From contig OZ024841.1 of NCBI GenBank assembly GCA_964017145.1, positions 1,178,001-1,242,000 on the forward strand: 64,000 nucleotides of DNA, given 5' to 3'. The position numbers were made by a program, and so were the translations under genes. Below the pieces are notes generated by a model. That model did no database searches and was not told the DNA's origin. It was given only the letters and a program-made list of their open reading frames with translations. Position 1 is the first letter of the stretch. Each line of letters starts with the position of its first letter. Shown in pieces: positions 1-10,869 of this stretch. The DNA is from Agrocybe praecox. Its lineage: Eukaryota; Basidiomycota; Agaricomycetes; Agaricales; Agrocybaceae.

Positions 1-318
1 TGAAATGTTGAAAAGTGCGAAGTTGGCGGAGTTTCAGCACTTTCCGAGCGCACAATGATGCTGCACATGGTAATTTGGGGTTGGCTCGAAGACCGTGATT
101 TTGAAGAATAAAACATAGAATGATAGGAAAGGATGTAGAATGGGGTTATAATACATAAGAAAAATGGAGAATTCAACGGGGGAATCAGCTGTGCACGGCC
201 TCATTATGGTGAGCGCATTTTTGATGTGTTTGATGTGTGCGTCCAAATCCAGAAGTGGCTGTGCCACAAACACGGACTTAGTCGAAATTCGTGTTCCAAG
301 CTACGGCACGCTCATCAG
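1..318 (-). repeat. Dispersed repeat, inverted partner of 16,954-17,272
   Basis: Read on the minus strand, this stretch matches 16,954-17,272 on the plus strand with scattered substitutions. Shared landmarks are GATGAGCGTGCCGTAGCTT, ACTAAGTCCGTGTTTGTGGC and CTCCGCCAACTTCGCA. The repeat runs off the window's left edge. A 79-codon open frame occurs in both copies but looks incidental. It is probably part of an LTR or other mobile repeat. Confidence 0.8.
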
Positions 319-834
319 TGGATATTATTGAATCATCAGTATACTGGGAAATAAAATCTTATGTACATTTTATATTGGATATTATTTGATTTTATTTCAA
401 CGCATATTTCTAAATCTTACATCTTCCAGAAGAGCCAAGTTCTGCTTATCAAGAAACTAAAGGATTGATGAATTTCCTCCTCAGCCCTTTTAAAAAACAG
501 AACAAGTCAGAGCACAGAAAAAGAGTGAACTTTGAATTATCTATTGCATTTATTGCCACTACATTTGGAAATTTACAGAACACAAGTTCCTTCCCAACCA
601 GTAAAAGTCAATTATAGTCTTATCATTGTTCTTCAGTTTGCGCTGACTGCTTTGAAATAGTGTGTGTATATTTTATAATTATTATTATTTATTTGTTGAC
701 TTGGCATTTATGGAAAACTGTACATGCCCAATTGAAAATGTATTCTGTGCTATCAAGAAACATTGTTTTGAACTTTATCCTGAAGGCTTAATTTCTTCAT
801 CTTTCACATGCATATCATATGCTTTTCACATGAC

Positions 835-1263
835 TGTCAGGGTTTCCCCTATTTTCCTTTATTTTTCTATATTTATTTCGCATTTTTACCTTTTCTAGTT
901 GTGTAGATATCTTATCTCTTTGATTATCTTTTTGATTATCACTCAGATCTTTGATTAGATACTTATCACCTTTATTTCCCATGAGCACTGCCTCAATCAT
1001 TTCACATCATTTTTCTCCTTGTTTTATGATGTCATTGTCTTACTCATCCTTATGTTTCATGATGTAATGGAGGAACATTTTAGAATACATGTAGAGTATA
1101 AATACTGCACTTGTAGGTAGCTGTAGCCCCAGCTTCAATCTCTTAGGATATCCACTATCATTGGTGTGATCTCTTAGAATTATTGAGTGTCTCTATCTCT
1201 CTCTCTCTCTTGCTTTGTCTTTGTTGGTGGCCTTGTCACACTGATTATAGTATTGCCCTAACA
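835..1263 (+). mobile_element. Solo LTR of the Gypsy-1 family
   Basis: The sequence begins TGTCAGGG and ends CCCTAACA, flanked by the 5-bp target duplication ATGAC (830-834 and 1264-1268). It matches the LTRs of the Gypsy element at 23,334-53,270 but is transcribed in the plus direction. It contains a TATAAATA promoter-like motif followed by the AGCTTCAATCTC start region. A paralogous empty site is visible near 36,290-36,330. Confidence 0.9.
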
Positions 1264-1410
1264 ATGACTACACCTCTTTAGGCACTGTCAGTCACTCTGA
1301 TACATAATATTGAGAAATTGGGTAACTACCACTGTGGATGCATCATCTTAAACAGGCAACTACCCAAAATATATGCATATATTTAATAGTATTAAATGAT
1401 CAAACATGGG
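1264..1410. repeat. Short dispersed repeat between two solo LTRs
   Basis: This 147-bp piece and the bases just before 835 match 36,240-36,430, which is uninterrupted there. A reverse-oriented copy flanks the solo LTR at 35,154-35,666. Landmarks are CACTGTCAGTCACTCTGATA and TTGGGTAACTACC. It is a small non-coding repeat used several times as a landing site by Gypsy-1 family LTRs. Confidence 0.7.
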
Positions 1411-1897
1411 TGTCAGGGCAACACTATTATCAGTGTGACAAGGCCACCAACAAAGACAAAGCAAGAGAGAGAGAGAGATAGAGATAGAGACACTCAATGA
1501 TTCTAACAGATCACACCAATGATAGTGGAAATCCTAAGAGATTGAAGCTGGGGCTACAGCTACCTACAGGTACAGTATTTATACTCTACAGGTGTTCTAG
1601 AATGTTCCTACATTACATCATGAAACAAAAGGATGAGTAAGATAATGACATCATATAGGAATGATGAATAAGACAATGTCATTATGAAACAAGGGGAAGA
1701 ATGATGTGGAGTGATTGAGGCAGTGCTCATGGGAAATAAAGATGATAAGTATCTAATCAAAGATCTGAGTGATAATCAAAAAGATAATCAAGGAGATAAT
1801 TAAAGATGTAAAAGAGATAAGATATCTACATAACTAAGAAAGAGAAAAATGCGAAATAAATATAGAAAAATAGGGGAAAATAGGGGAAACCCTGACA
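1411..1897 (-). mobile_element. Solo LTR of the Gypsy-1 family
   Basis: Starts TGTCAGGGCAAC and ends GAAACCCTGACA, with a perfect 5-bp target duplication ATGGG (1406-1410 and 1898-1902). It has the same length class as the Gypsy-1 LTRs. It lies head-to-head with the LTR at 835-1263, only 147 bp away. Confidence 0.92.
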
Positions 1898-2311
1898 ATG
1901 GGCAAAATTTACTTCATGAAATCAAACTTAATGACCTCCTAAAAATCAAAGACATTGTTAAGAGGTAAGCCTACTCTCTATCTGCTATTTTCCCATCCCT
2001 TATCTCTTTTAACAGGAAACTTGACATCTTGAGACTTCAGTTTGGAAATGTGAGATATCAAATTTATAGTGTAATAGCTATCATTGTATTTTGATAGGAA
2101 TGCAACATGGCCATAATATAAATATAAATCCTTATAGTTCACATTCAAGGTTTACAGTGATGGTCAACGCAATCCATTCTGATTGCCTCCAAGTAAGATA
2201 CAAGATAATTTGGCCCATAAGGGCAAGATAAAGCTTTGATTTTGCACCTGTTAATTAAACATTGGTACTTACATTGTAATGCTGAATGAGCTTTGTATCT
2301 ATGCTTTATGC

Positions 2312-4616
2312 CACTTCAGTGAACCATAGTAAAGACCTATTAGGTCAATTAATTTCTGGTAATAAAACAACCTAATAGGCCCATTAAAATGTTTTTGTAC
2401 AAACATTTTTGCAAAAATGTTTTTTTTGTAATGTTTTCAAAGAAAAAAGTTATAAATCTAATATATGTTTTTAGCCTACAAATATTTTTAAAGGTACATG
2501 GGGTCCTACAGTTTCATTTAATGTTATGTTGTTATTTTCTTATTTATACCTATTCAAGCCCAGTGGTTGCGAACATGGGTGTCTCAAAGGGAAAAGGGAA
2601 AGCTCGAGAGGAAGATGTGGAGCAAGATGTGGAGCAAGACATGGAGCAAGACATGGAGCAAGACGTGGATTATGAGGGAGGTGGTGATAATGTCGATGTC
2701 AAGGGGAACAACGAGCAAGAAGTTGACGAGGAGTATATCGGAAAGCCTCAATGAAGCAAAAGGCCTCTGGCTCTCGCAAGGGCGGCAGTTGAACTTGGCT
2801 TGGAGACTGAGGCGAAGGTTGCTGTGTTGGCCAACAAGTTCAACATGTCGTTAATAGTCATCAACCAACTGGCAAAGTTGAATTACAAGTCCCACCAGGA
2901 CTCCAACTGTTACAACAAATTTTCCCAAGTCTATGCTGATGAGCATCCTATGATCAAGGGTGATAATGGTGTGTTGTTTAACTTGAATTTTATATTCTTA
3001 TCACTTATATGTCATACAGCAAAGGATTACAATGCACGAATTCATCAGGCATACTTGGATGAAATAAGCAACATGACACAGTCTGAATTCAGTGACTTCC
3101 AGGTGCGTAAGAGAGCAGAGGCAGCCCACATGTTTAAAGACCCAACAAGGCTGAAGTCGGCTGTTGTGCGCATGTCCAAATCTGAAGATGTTATGATGAA
3201 GGCGGTATGTCTTTTTATTTTTTGTTATGGTTTTGTGGCCTTATAATACCCTATAAATGGTTCATATATGTCGCAGCAACCCAGACATATATCTTTTTGC
3301 TGCTATGGGCTGCATTTCAACTGACCCAACTGCACACCAGAAGTCCAGCATAATGTGTGGCTTGAAGTTAACAACCAATATCCTTACCAACCACAAGGTC
3401 ATGGTTCAACCACTTGTAAACGGCATCACTGCTCTTGTCGAGTAAGTACAGTTGAGTTTCATATTTTTTCTGTTCTTTGTTCTAATCAAACTACAGAGCT
3501 AATGTCATTCAACAACGGCTTAACAACATGCTTGATCCCAAAGCCCAGAAAGGTGATGATGAACTCAGAAACAAGATTTTTCATTATTATCCAAAGAAAA
3601 TTTCACCAGAGTCCTTTCTCGCATCTATGAAAGAAGAGGTTGAATGTATCGAGATACCAGCAGGTGGCTCAACTGAAGATCAAAGCAGTAAAACGACACA
3701 GGACTATTGAAACACTTCAACACAGAAGCTTCTTACTTCTTACAGTGAGTTCTTTTTTCCTTTTTTGTTTATAAACTTTTCTGATCGATTTTGTAGACAC
3801 CAATGCCTTGGCTAATCATCAACCTAAACGGCAGAAGTTCTGCTGGTCTGATTTTCCTGACAAAGTGGTTCTCGTTAGGAGCACAATTCACAACTGGCCA
3901 TATGATTCCTTGTCCTACATCTTCCCTGGCCGTGGTTGGGATTTCGAGGCCATGAACAACGACAACAAGTGGAAGAAACTGGCTGAGTGGCTGACCAAGC
4001 CTGAGGAAGCAACTGTACTTGTTACCTGGACTGATGGTGAGTTTTTTATCTTTTCGGTTGTGTTTATCTTTTAATTTGATCTTATAGAACAAAAGGCTAG
4101 TCCTATTACCTCTGAGAAATATAGAGAAATCCCCTTGGTCATTGCAAATAATGGCCAGGTGCTCATCAAAGTCAGTGACACCTTTAACTCCAATATCAAA
4201 ACAGCAAAGGCTTCCCAAAAGGGTAGTAAGAAGCCTGTTCCTCCTTGTAATTTATCTATTCCTTCTCATAATCCATTTATTCCTCCTCATAGTCTTTCTG
4301 CTCCTCGAAAGGCCTCTTTTACAAAACCTGATGATGAATTTCATGGCTACAAGATTGTGAACTCTGTACAAAAATGTTTTATTTTAAATAGTAAAATGTT
4401 TTGAAATATGCTAAAATGTTTTTAAAATATGCGAAAATGTTTTAAAAGATGTGAAAATGTTTTGAAATGTAAAACATTTTTGAAAGGCAGAAATGTTTTG
4501 AAAGAAATGTTTTGATAAGAATGTTTCTACAAAACATTCTTGTAGGACCTCTTGGGTCTATTATGCAACAGAGATTAATTAACCTAAGAGACTAGATTAC
4601 TGGTTCACTGAAGTGT
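2312..4616 (+). mobile_element. TIR DNA transposon with unknown cargo gene
   Basis: The ends are inverted repeats of roughly 90 bp. The left begins CACTTCAGTGAACCA at 2312, and the right is its reverse complement, ending near 4615. Both contain an AGGTCAATTAAT-like block and then the motif AAAATGTTTT, which recurs about eight times between 4376 and 4560 and again at 2388-2440. Such subterminal repeats are typical transposase-binding regions. A third end fragment is at 13,976-14,128. I could not identify a clear target duplication, and the gene inside does not resemble a transposase I know, so the superfamily is unassigned. Confidence 0.75.
2575..4367 (+). pseudogene. Unknown multi-exon gene inside the TIR element
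   Basis: A chain of open segments starts at the ATG at 2575. The N-terminus is lysine-rich and then has an acidic repeat of VEQD/MEQD units (residues about 15-32). TGA at 2752-2754 stops it in frame; reading continues in the same frame, which fits CGA to TGA. An intron at about 2969-3019 (GTGTGT...ACAG) restores an aligned frame. The next junction near 3208 lacks a proper AG at the position used by the copy at 5,133. Later exons lie at about 3495-3710, 3790-4040 and 4085-4367. The middle part (2,800-3,700) is conserved in a second, inverted copy at 5,133-5,790, so it is a repeated mobile gene. I do not recognise the protein family and assign no function. Confidence 0.6.
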
Positions 4617-4852
4617 CATAGGGCCAGTTGTGGATTGTGCTTCTGATGAGCACTGTTTTTTTTTGTGAAAATTGGACCAACAAAACTTTGGACATTTTGG
4701 TCGATGATTTGTAGTGGCATTAATATTTATAAAAAGTTTGAAAAAGATTAAAAGAAAAAAAAAAGCAATATACTATACAAAGACAAAAGCTTTTGAGTGG
4801 AAGCATTTCTGTAGTCCTGGGTAGTCTTGCTGGTCTGGTCTTTGGTCAAGCC

Positions 4853-5051
4853 TGTCAAGGCAACGCTACAATTAGTGTGACAAGGTCACCAACAAAGACA
4901 AAGTAAAAGATAAATAGAGACAGACAAAGACAGAGACAGAGACAGAAAGACACCCAACGATTCTAAAAGATCACATCAATGATAGTAGAAATCCTAAAAG
5001 ATTGAAGCTAGGGCTACAGCTACCTACAGGTACAGTATTTATACTCTATAC
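4853..5051 (-). mobile_element. Truncated Gypsy-1 family LTR
   Basis: Begins TGTCAAGGCAACGCTACAAT and follows the family through the purine-rich tract and the ATTGAAGCT block to the TATTTATACTCTATA promoter motif. Homology then stops abruptly near 5051. It is more diverged than the other copies, so it is an older, broken insertion. Confidence 0.8.
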
Positions 5052-5132
5052 TAGCAAGGTGTTGAAACATTGTTGAATAACATTTGCTCTATAAGGTATA
5101 CAAGTAAGAAACAAATATAAGAAATAGATTAC

Positions 5133-5790
5133 TTATTTGACAAATGCTGTGATGCCGTTTATGACTGACTGAACTATGACTTTATAGTTGGCAACAACAT
5201 CTGTAGTTAATTTTGACCCACACATGATGCTAGACTTCTGGTAGGCCACTGGATCAATTGAAATGCAGCCCATAGCCACAAGTAAATATATGTCAGGATT
5301 ACTGCAACATATGTGAACCATCTGCAATATATTGTAAGGTTGAAAATAAATAAGTTATAAAAAAGAAAGACATACAGTTTTCATCATAACATTTTTGGCA
5401 TACAACATACATGTGACAGTCAACTTCAACCTCAATATATCTTTGAGTATTTGCATTGCTTCTGCTCTCTTGCATGCTTTGAAGTCCTCGAACTGGGACT
5501 GTGTCATGTGGCTGGTTTCATTGAGGTATGCCTTATGGATCTGAGAAATAGAATTCTTTGCTATGTATTCAAGACAAATAAGTTAATATAATATAGAAAA
5601 ATAAGAAGGAAAAAACATACAATTCTCTTCTTTCAACATAGCTTGACATTGGAATACACTTGGGCAAAGTTGTTGAAACAAATTAAGTCCCTGTGGGGCT
5701 TGTATTCCAACTTGGCAAGTTGCTTAACAACTAGAAGGGATGTATTAAACTTTTTTGCTAACACAGTGACCTTGGTATCTATCTCTAGCC
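5133..5790 (-). pseudogene. Second, inverted copy of the unknown TIR-element gene
   Basis: Translated on the minus strand this matches 2,800-3,445: NPDIYL.AMGCIS, KSSIMCG.KLTT and KVTVLAKKFN all have counterparts there. A likely intron end is visible just before the ATG at 5327 (TTGCAG then ATGGTTCAC). The copy is interrupted by stops and shifts and abuts the Copia reverse transcriptase remnant at about 5,790. The pairing of two conserved copies supports a real protein family. Confidence 0.7.
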
Positions 5791-6480
5791 TGTGAGATGC
5801 AAGTTTGGGGTTATAGGAGTATATGTGGGATTTGAGTTTGACATTCTGCAGCAGTTGACAACAGTTTGGATATATTGCTTTTGTGATAAAAAGATTGTTT
5901 GCACTTTGTAATCATGTGTGATCTTAATGCCTAGTATATAAGTGGCTAGACCTAAGTCATGCATTTTGAAGGTACTTGAGAGTTTCTCCTTTATTGATTT
6001 CATGAAAGGACTTGAGTTCACGGCTAAAAAAAAACATCAATATAGACTACTAAGAAACATATTTCTCTTCCTTTTTGCCCTTGAAAACATAGAAACATGT
6101 TTCTGCATTTAAACGGAAAAATACAAGTTCTTTCAACTTCTTATCGAGTGTGTGGTTCCAGGTGCGACCTGCTTGTTTGAGCCCATAAAGTGATCATTTT
6201 AAGCATCAACAGTGACCTTTGGGAATAGTGACTCCAGGAGGGGGAAACATATACAGTTCCTCTTCAAGTTCTCCATTTAGGTATGCTGTTGCAACATCCA
6301 TTTGATCGAGTTCAAGATCATATTTTGCTGCAAGTGCAATAATAATGCGGATTGACTTTAAATTTGCAACTGGGGAAAAAACTTCTTTGTAGTCAATGCT
6401 GTGCTTCTGAGTGAAACCGCAAGCAACAATGCAAATTTTGTACCTTTCGATATTTCCATTTGCATCAAGTTTAATTTATA
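5785..6480 (-). pseudogene. Copia-1 reverse transcriptase remnant
   Basis: Minus-strand frames give Copia RT blocks: VACGFTQKHSIDYKEVFSPV, then LDQMDVATAYLNGELEEELY, SLYGLKQAGRTWN, and farther downstream KMHDLGLATYILGI with LSQKQYI. These are diagnostic of Ty1/copia reverse transcriptase. At least one stop (near 6,200) and frame changes separate them. The YxDD catalytic block is not readable in the surviving pieces. Confidence 0.85.
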
Positions 6481-7125
6481 GCCCTGAGTAGCCCTAGAGA
6501 ACCCTGGAGAACCCTGAACAATTCTTAACAATTATATTGGTTCATAATAGGTTCAATTACAGTGGCTGTTAACATTCAGAATAGAATTTAACCAGTGTAA
6601 CAATTGCCAGATTATTTATTTGGATGTTTAAATATTAATTAATAGTAATATGGTAAGAATTGATGGGATCAAAATGCAAACACATGACTTTTTGCTTGTC
6701 TCTATTTACATGTTTGGTCTCCACTAATATGATTTTATGGCCTCAAATATAAAAAAATAGTAAATAAAAGATTGGCAGTCCTCTAGCATACAGGGTGCTA
6801 AACAAATAAAAATTATAAGTGCTATCAGAGTCATGTGAGATGACTTAGGACTTTGAGATAATGAGATAAAGTCCTTTTGATGCATGATAGATAAAGATAG
6901 ATAGCATCAAATATTCTGATATAGTACTGTAAATCTTGAATATAACAGAGATTTAACGCAGTTTCAGAGTTGCTCTGTGCTGCCCTGGACTTCCCTGAGC
7001 CTTGGACTGCCCTGAGATGCCCTGAGAGCAAGAAAATATCTTAGACTGAAGCCTGGAATGCCCTCAGTAGCCCTGACTGCCCTGAGCTGCCCTAAGGCGT
7101 CCTGGGACTCCCTGAGGGCAGTTAG
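6480..7125. repeat. C-rich repeat insert within Copia-1
   Basis: The outer parts (6,481-6,525 and 6,965-7,125) are built from variants of a CCCTGAG/TGCCCTG unit, and the two ends read as rough inverted repeats (AGCCCTGAGTAGCCCT against TGCCCTAACTGCCCTCAGGG). The middle (about 6,660-6,895) matches 35,785-36,035, with shared blocks CATGACTTTTTGCTTG and GAGATAAAGTCCT. It is likely a small non-autonomous element inserted between Copia-1 integrase and reverse transcriptase sequence. Confidence 0.55.
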
Positions 7126-7723
7126 GGCAAAAGGTGTTTTTTCTGATGACTTGTTGTGCATTTGGTCCTGTATTTGCAATTCCAGCAAAGTATACTTCAT
7201 TGTCAACGTCATCAGGAACAGATTTGTTGGTATCGGCATCAGCATCAGCATCTGTGGAGTTTTCTGGGCTTGGTTTGTCACCAGACCCTGACTCATTGGG
7301 AAGTTGATTTCTGACTCTGCTTACTTCATTATCAATATGTCCATCAGTAATCATTTCTTTTTCGATGTTTCAACTTTGCTTTTGTGCCACTTTGGTGGTC
7401 TGTCAGTGAGTCTCTTCCAATCATTTTGCACGATAATAGTTGTTGTTTGGTCTTACAGGAGCAACAGTGTGTTTTGGGCAACTGGCTTCCACTGATGTTG
7501 GATTGTGTATATGGGTTTTTCAGATGCATTTTGTTGGATTCAGTAGATGTGGGTGTACAACAGGATCATGGGTTTCTGGAGGTATCTCTTCCACTGCTTG
7601 TGGTGTTTGTTTGTCTCCCACTGCTTCAGGAATTTGTGAGCATGGTTTACTGACACTTTCTTCTTCAGAATCCAATCCATAGTCCACACTGGGGTGTAGC
7701 GGATTTGAGGATTTATTTTTCAA
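7064..7723 (-). pseudogene. Copia-1 linker between integrase and reverse transcriptase
   Basis: Acidic, Pro/Ser-rich minus-strand frames such as NPLHPSVDYGLDSEEES and GSGDKPSPENSTDADAD fit the low-complexity linker that follows integrase in Copia polyproteins. Several frame changes are needed to join the pieces. Assignment rests mainly on position. Confidence 0.6.
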
Positions 7724-7861
7724 AATATCCTCCTATTGCTCTAATGTGAACTTTGTGTCATATGCACTTAAATCAATAGGTGTATTACCTGGCTTATCAA
7801 ACAGAACATGTCAGCAATGGAAAACTTTTTGTGTGATAGGGTCTAGTAGACGATTAGCCTT

Positions 7862-8698
7862 TCATCCAGATATGTACCTTAAAAGAATTGACTTTGTTTC
7901 CTTTTTAGCAAATTTCCTATTTTGTTTGTCTTTAGGGATTAATGCATACACATTATATCCAAATGGGCAAAGCCATGATATGTCAACTTTTGGCTTGAAT
8001 AGAACTTCATAAGGCACCTGTCCACCCGTGCCACTAGCAAGGGTGCGAGATATGATAAATGCAGCTGTGAGCATTACATCTGTCCAGAATGACATGAAGA
8101 GACCCAAGTCAATTAACATGGCTGTGGCTAGGTTTACAAGTGTTTGATTTATGTGTTCAGCTGTACCATTTTGCTTTGGATTGTCAGGTGCGGTGATGTG
8201 ATGCGAGACACCAGTAGATTTGAGCTCTGCAGCGAATTCCTTGGAAAAGTATTCACCTCCACCATCAGTTTGAAAGAACTTTATGAAATTCTTCTAGAAG
8301 TTTATTTCTCTGATTTCTTCTTTGAATTAGGCCTGAATATCATTTCAAAATTGTTTATAGATTTTGAAAGCCTCGTTTTTGCGTTTCATGAAGTATATCC
8401 AAATGAATTTTGAATTATCATCAATAAATGATATCCAATAGCAGTATTTGTGGCGATCACTGAATGTAATTGATCCACCAACATCTGAATGGATGAGCTT
8501 GAGTGGGCGAGTTGTGCGTCTACTTTTCTGTGATTTGAAAGGTAGCCTTTTAAGCTTTGCAAGTGTACAAGGTTTACAGCATTTTACGACAACTGTGGTT
8601 CCTGTGATATTTGCAATTTGTCCCTCTGAAATCATCCTCTTTAAACGATCAGTTGATACATGTCTGAGTTGACGATGGAGTACATTTATATCGATCAA
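7862..8698 (-). pseudogene. Copia-1 integrase remnant
   Basis: The N-terminal zinc region is present as LHRQLRHVSTDRLKRM with CCKPCTLAKLKRLPF. Next come the core block IHSDVGGSITFSD with the first catalytic aspartate and YCYWISFIDDNSKFIWIYF. Downstream, FWTDVMLTAAFIISRTLASG and PYEVLFKPKVDISWL match the integrase C-terminal region. The middle is frameshifted, so the second Asp and the Glu are not in one frame. It is non-functional. Confidence 0.85.
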
Positions 8699-8740
8699 AG
8701 TTAGAGCTGTGTCTGATGATAAAGGTTCCTCTTCATAATT

Positions 8741-9142
8741 TCATAGTTTGGCATTCAGTTTATAAAGACCATTGTTGTCTTTTCCTTCAAGTACATGTTT
8801 CTGACCTTTTGAGAGCTTGACAGTGCATTTACCCCCTTTGAGAATTGAATAATACCCCTTCTTATCTAATTTTATGACAAAGATTAATGTTAACTTGAAT
8901 GAAGGAATGTATAGTGTGTCGAGAAATATCATTTAAACATTTTTGCCATCAACAATGTTGTGAAAAGTGATAAAGCCGATTCCAGTGGCAAGTACATGTG
9001 ATTCATCCCCAAATTTAACTTCTCGGGGAGAGTCTAATGTCTGGAAGGATTTTGGGTTGAACCATGCACATTGCGAGGTCATATGAGTAGAGGCACCTGA
9101 GTTGAGCAGTAAGTCAGTTGTGATGTCTTTAGTTTGGTTCAT
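8741..9142 (-). pseudogene. Copia-1 aspartic protease remnant
   Basis: LLLNSGASTHMTSQCAWF corresponds to the Copia protease active site. The usual D-S/C-G-A triad has Asn in place of Asp, so the catalytic residue is gone (a GAC/GAT to AAC/AAT type change). It is followed by VKFGDESHVLATGIGFI and the IPSFKLTLIFVIKL segment that normally leads to integrase. A stop separates the two frames at about 8,933. Confidence 0.82.
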
Positions 9143-9154
9143 ACTGAGATAGCC

Positions 9155-10248
9155 CTAAATGCATTTAATTAAGGCTCTATTTACAGAGACAGATTTTGGC
9201 TTTGGATTACAGGAAACGTAAGCAGTGAATTGGGCACATTTTTCATTGCTTTTGGATTTGGAGGAGCTAGAGGCACTTTGCACTGGCTTTGCCTTGTGAT
9301 TTGATTTCTTCTTTTTTCCTTTCTCACCTTCTTTTCCTTTACCCAGTTTCTGCTTTTCCTTATTCCTTGTTATGAAGCAATCCTTTGTTTCATGAGATAT
9401 GGAGTTGGGATAATTGTTGCAGTGTTTCGGGGGTCTTGAATTCGAATTCTTAGGCCTTAATTGGACTTTGATTTTGCATTTAATGCCATCTCCACCAAGG
9501 AGCTCCCTTGAATTCACTTTCTTTCAAAATCAAGTCTATCGGCAATTTCGGAGAATGTGATGATTGATCCCTTCGGCATAAACTGCAGAACAGACATTCA
9601 GAACTGTTGCCAGGAGTCATTGTCTGGGAGAGAGTGAAGAAGCATAAATGCTAGAAATTCAGGATCGAAAGGTCACTCCATAGACATGAGCTTGGCGTCT
9701 GCCGCTTGAAGCTCTGAGATGTGGTCCTGGATTGTCAAAACATTATCAACCCATTTCAGGGACATTATTCCGACGAATGTGTAAAATGCGCTGACACCAA
9801 CATTTGTGTTTTCATGGATTTGTACAAGTCTTGTGTACAGACCAATTGCTGTAATTTCAGTTGAGGTTTTGAGAGCGAGACAGTTGGTCATGTGGTTGAT
9901 AATGATTCTGTAGGCTTTTGCATCATGTATGTCTCATGCATCCTGGAAGGGGGCATTTGATCCTGCAATGCCAAGTGTATTTGCAGCAGCAATTGCATCG
10001 GTTTCAGCATCAATTTCTGCAGTCAGGAGGCTAAGGTCAAGTGGGTTTGCAGTAGAAGTAGTTTGAGCAGCTTTAATGCTGCAACGGTACTTGCAGTTTG
10101 CGGGTTTGATGAAGGATGGGGGGGATATAATAATGTCATACACTTTGTCACAGCGAAGCTTCCCTTGAATCCGGAGTTTCCAAATCTGAAAGTTTTCTGG
10201 TCCAGTGAGGGTCAGACATGTGTTTAAGCTGGAGGATTTCGTCGCCAT
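9155..10248 (-). pseudogene. Copia-1 gag remnant
   Basis: The start MATKSSSLNTCLTLTGPENF with IWKLRIQGKL is a Copia gag N-terminus (UBN2-like). The middle, about 9,673-9,891, has LISELQAADAKLMSME-like coding, and 9,155-9,517 gives a lysine-rich tract with a zinc-knuckle-like segment (CNNYPNSISHETKDC). At least three frames are needed, so the gene is broken. Confidence 0.8.
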
Positions 10249-10369
10249 GATCAGAATGTGGGTTTATCAAGTGACGTGACTTGGAGTAGTTGACTATTGG
10301 AAGCTAAAGCATCTCTGCGGAAGTTGGCATAATTAAAACAATTCCATCTGAAGTGTTACTTATTCAATT

Positions 10370-10862
10370 TGGTGTGATCTGATTGACTTCAGTTAACTTG
10401 TAAAGTTCTTGAGGAACATTAGAAAGTGAAAATTGTCTAAGTGACACCTAAGTGGCCTGTTCTAGGGATAAGTTCTCTGCCTAAGTGGTAAAATGTCTAT
10501 GTGATATCTATGTGGCCTGTTTTGGATTGAGTCCTCATTTTAAGTGATTAAAAGACTTTGGATTGAGTGTCCAGCCTAAGTGGCAAACCAACTTATCTAT
10601 ACCTTTCGTGGAGACACATTAAATCAACTGTTTAACCCTCCGAGGAACAGTACTTGTGCTGTTTCTTACTCTCTGAGACTTCTTAGGAAGTATCTTGATC
10701 ATTGAAAATGTCCCTTCTGTAAAGATAAATGTAATCAATAACATGTATTATGTATCCCTCCCAAGAAAAACTAATCAAATTGATTGGGTTTTGTTATGGA
10801 CTGTATACAAAGTACAAATCGTACAATGCACACACAACCCCACAGCAAGCACCTTACCGTTG
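10370..10862 (-). repeat. Copia-1 5' LTR
   Basis: It lies just upstream of the minus-strand Copia-1 gag and shares long blocks with 50,550-51,160: GCCTAAGTGGC, GATTAAAAGACTTTGGATT, CATTGATTGGGTTTTGTT and ATACAAAGTACAAATCGTAC. The right boundary is set by CCCACAGCA, the reverse complement of TGCTGTGGG, a plausible TG-start. The inner boundary near 10,320-10,370 is uncertain. It contains repeated CCTAAGTGGC units. Confidence 0.7.
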
Positions 10863-10869
10863 GTATACA

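Larger units (their letters stand above)
5785..10248 (-). mobile_element. Degenerate Copia retrotransposon (Copia-1)
   Basis: Reading the minus strand from 10,248 downward gives gag, a CCHC-type linker, protease, integrase and reverse transcriptase in the Ty1/copia order. All parts are broken by stops and frame changes. The 5' LTR is at about 10,370-10,862. The 3' end is lost, because at about 5,790 the reverse transcriptase runs into the inverted copy of the unknown gene. A C-rich repeat insert (about 6,480-7,120) also interrupts the pol region. Confidence 0.88.

Noticed and set aside
34..273. 79-codon ORF with a close second copy at 16,998-17,237
   Set aside because: Conservation follows the DNA repeat as a whole, there is no start or codon signal, and the sequence runs into LTR-like DNA, so I treat it as a repeat.
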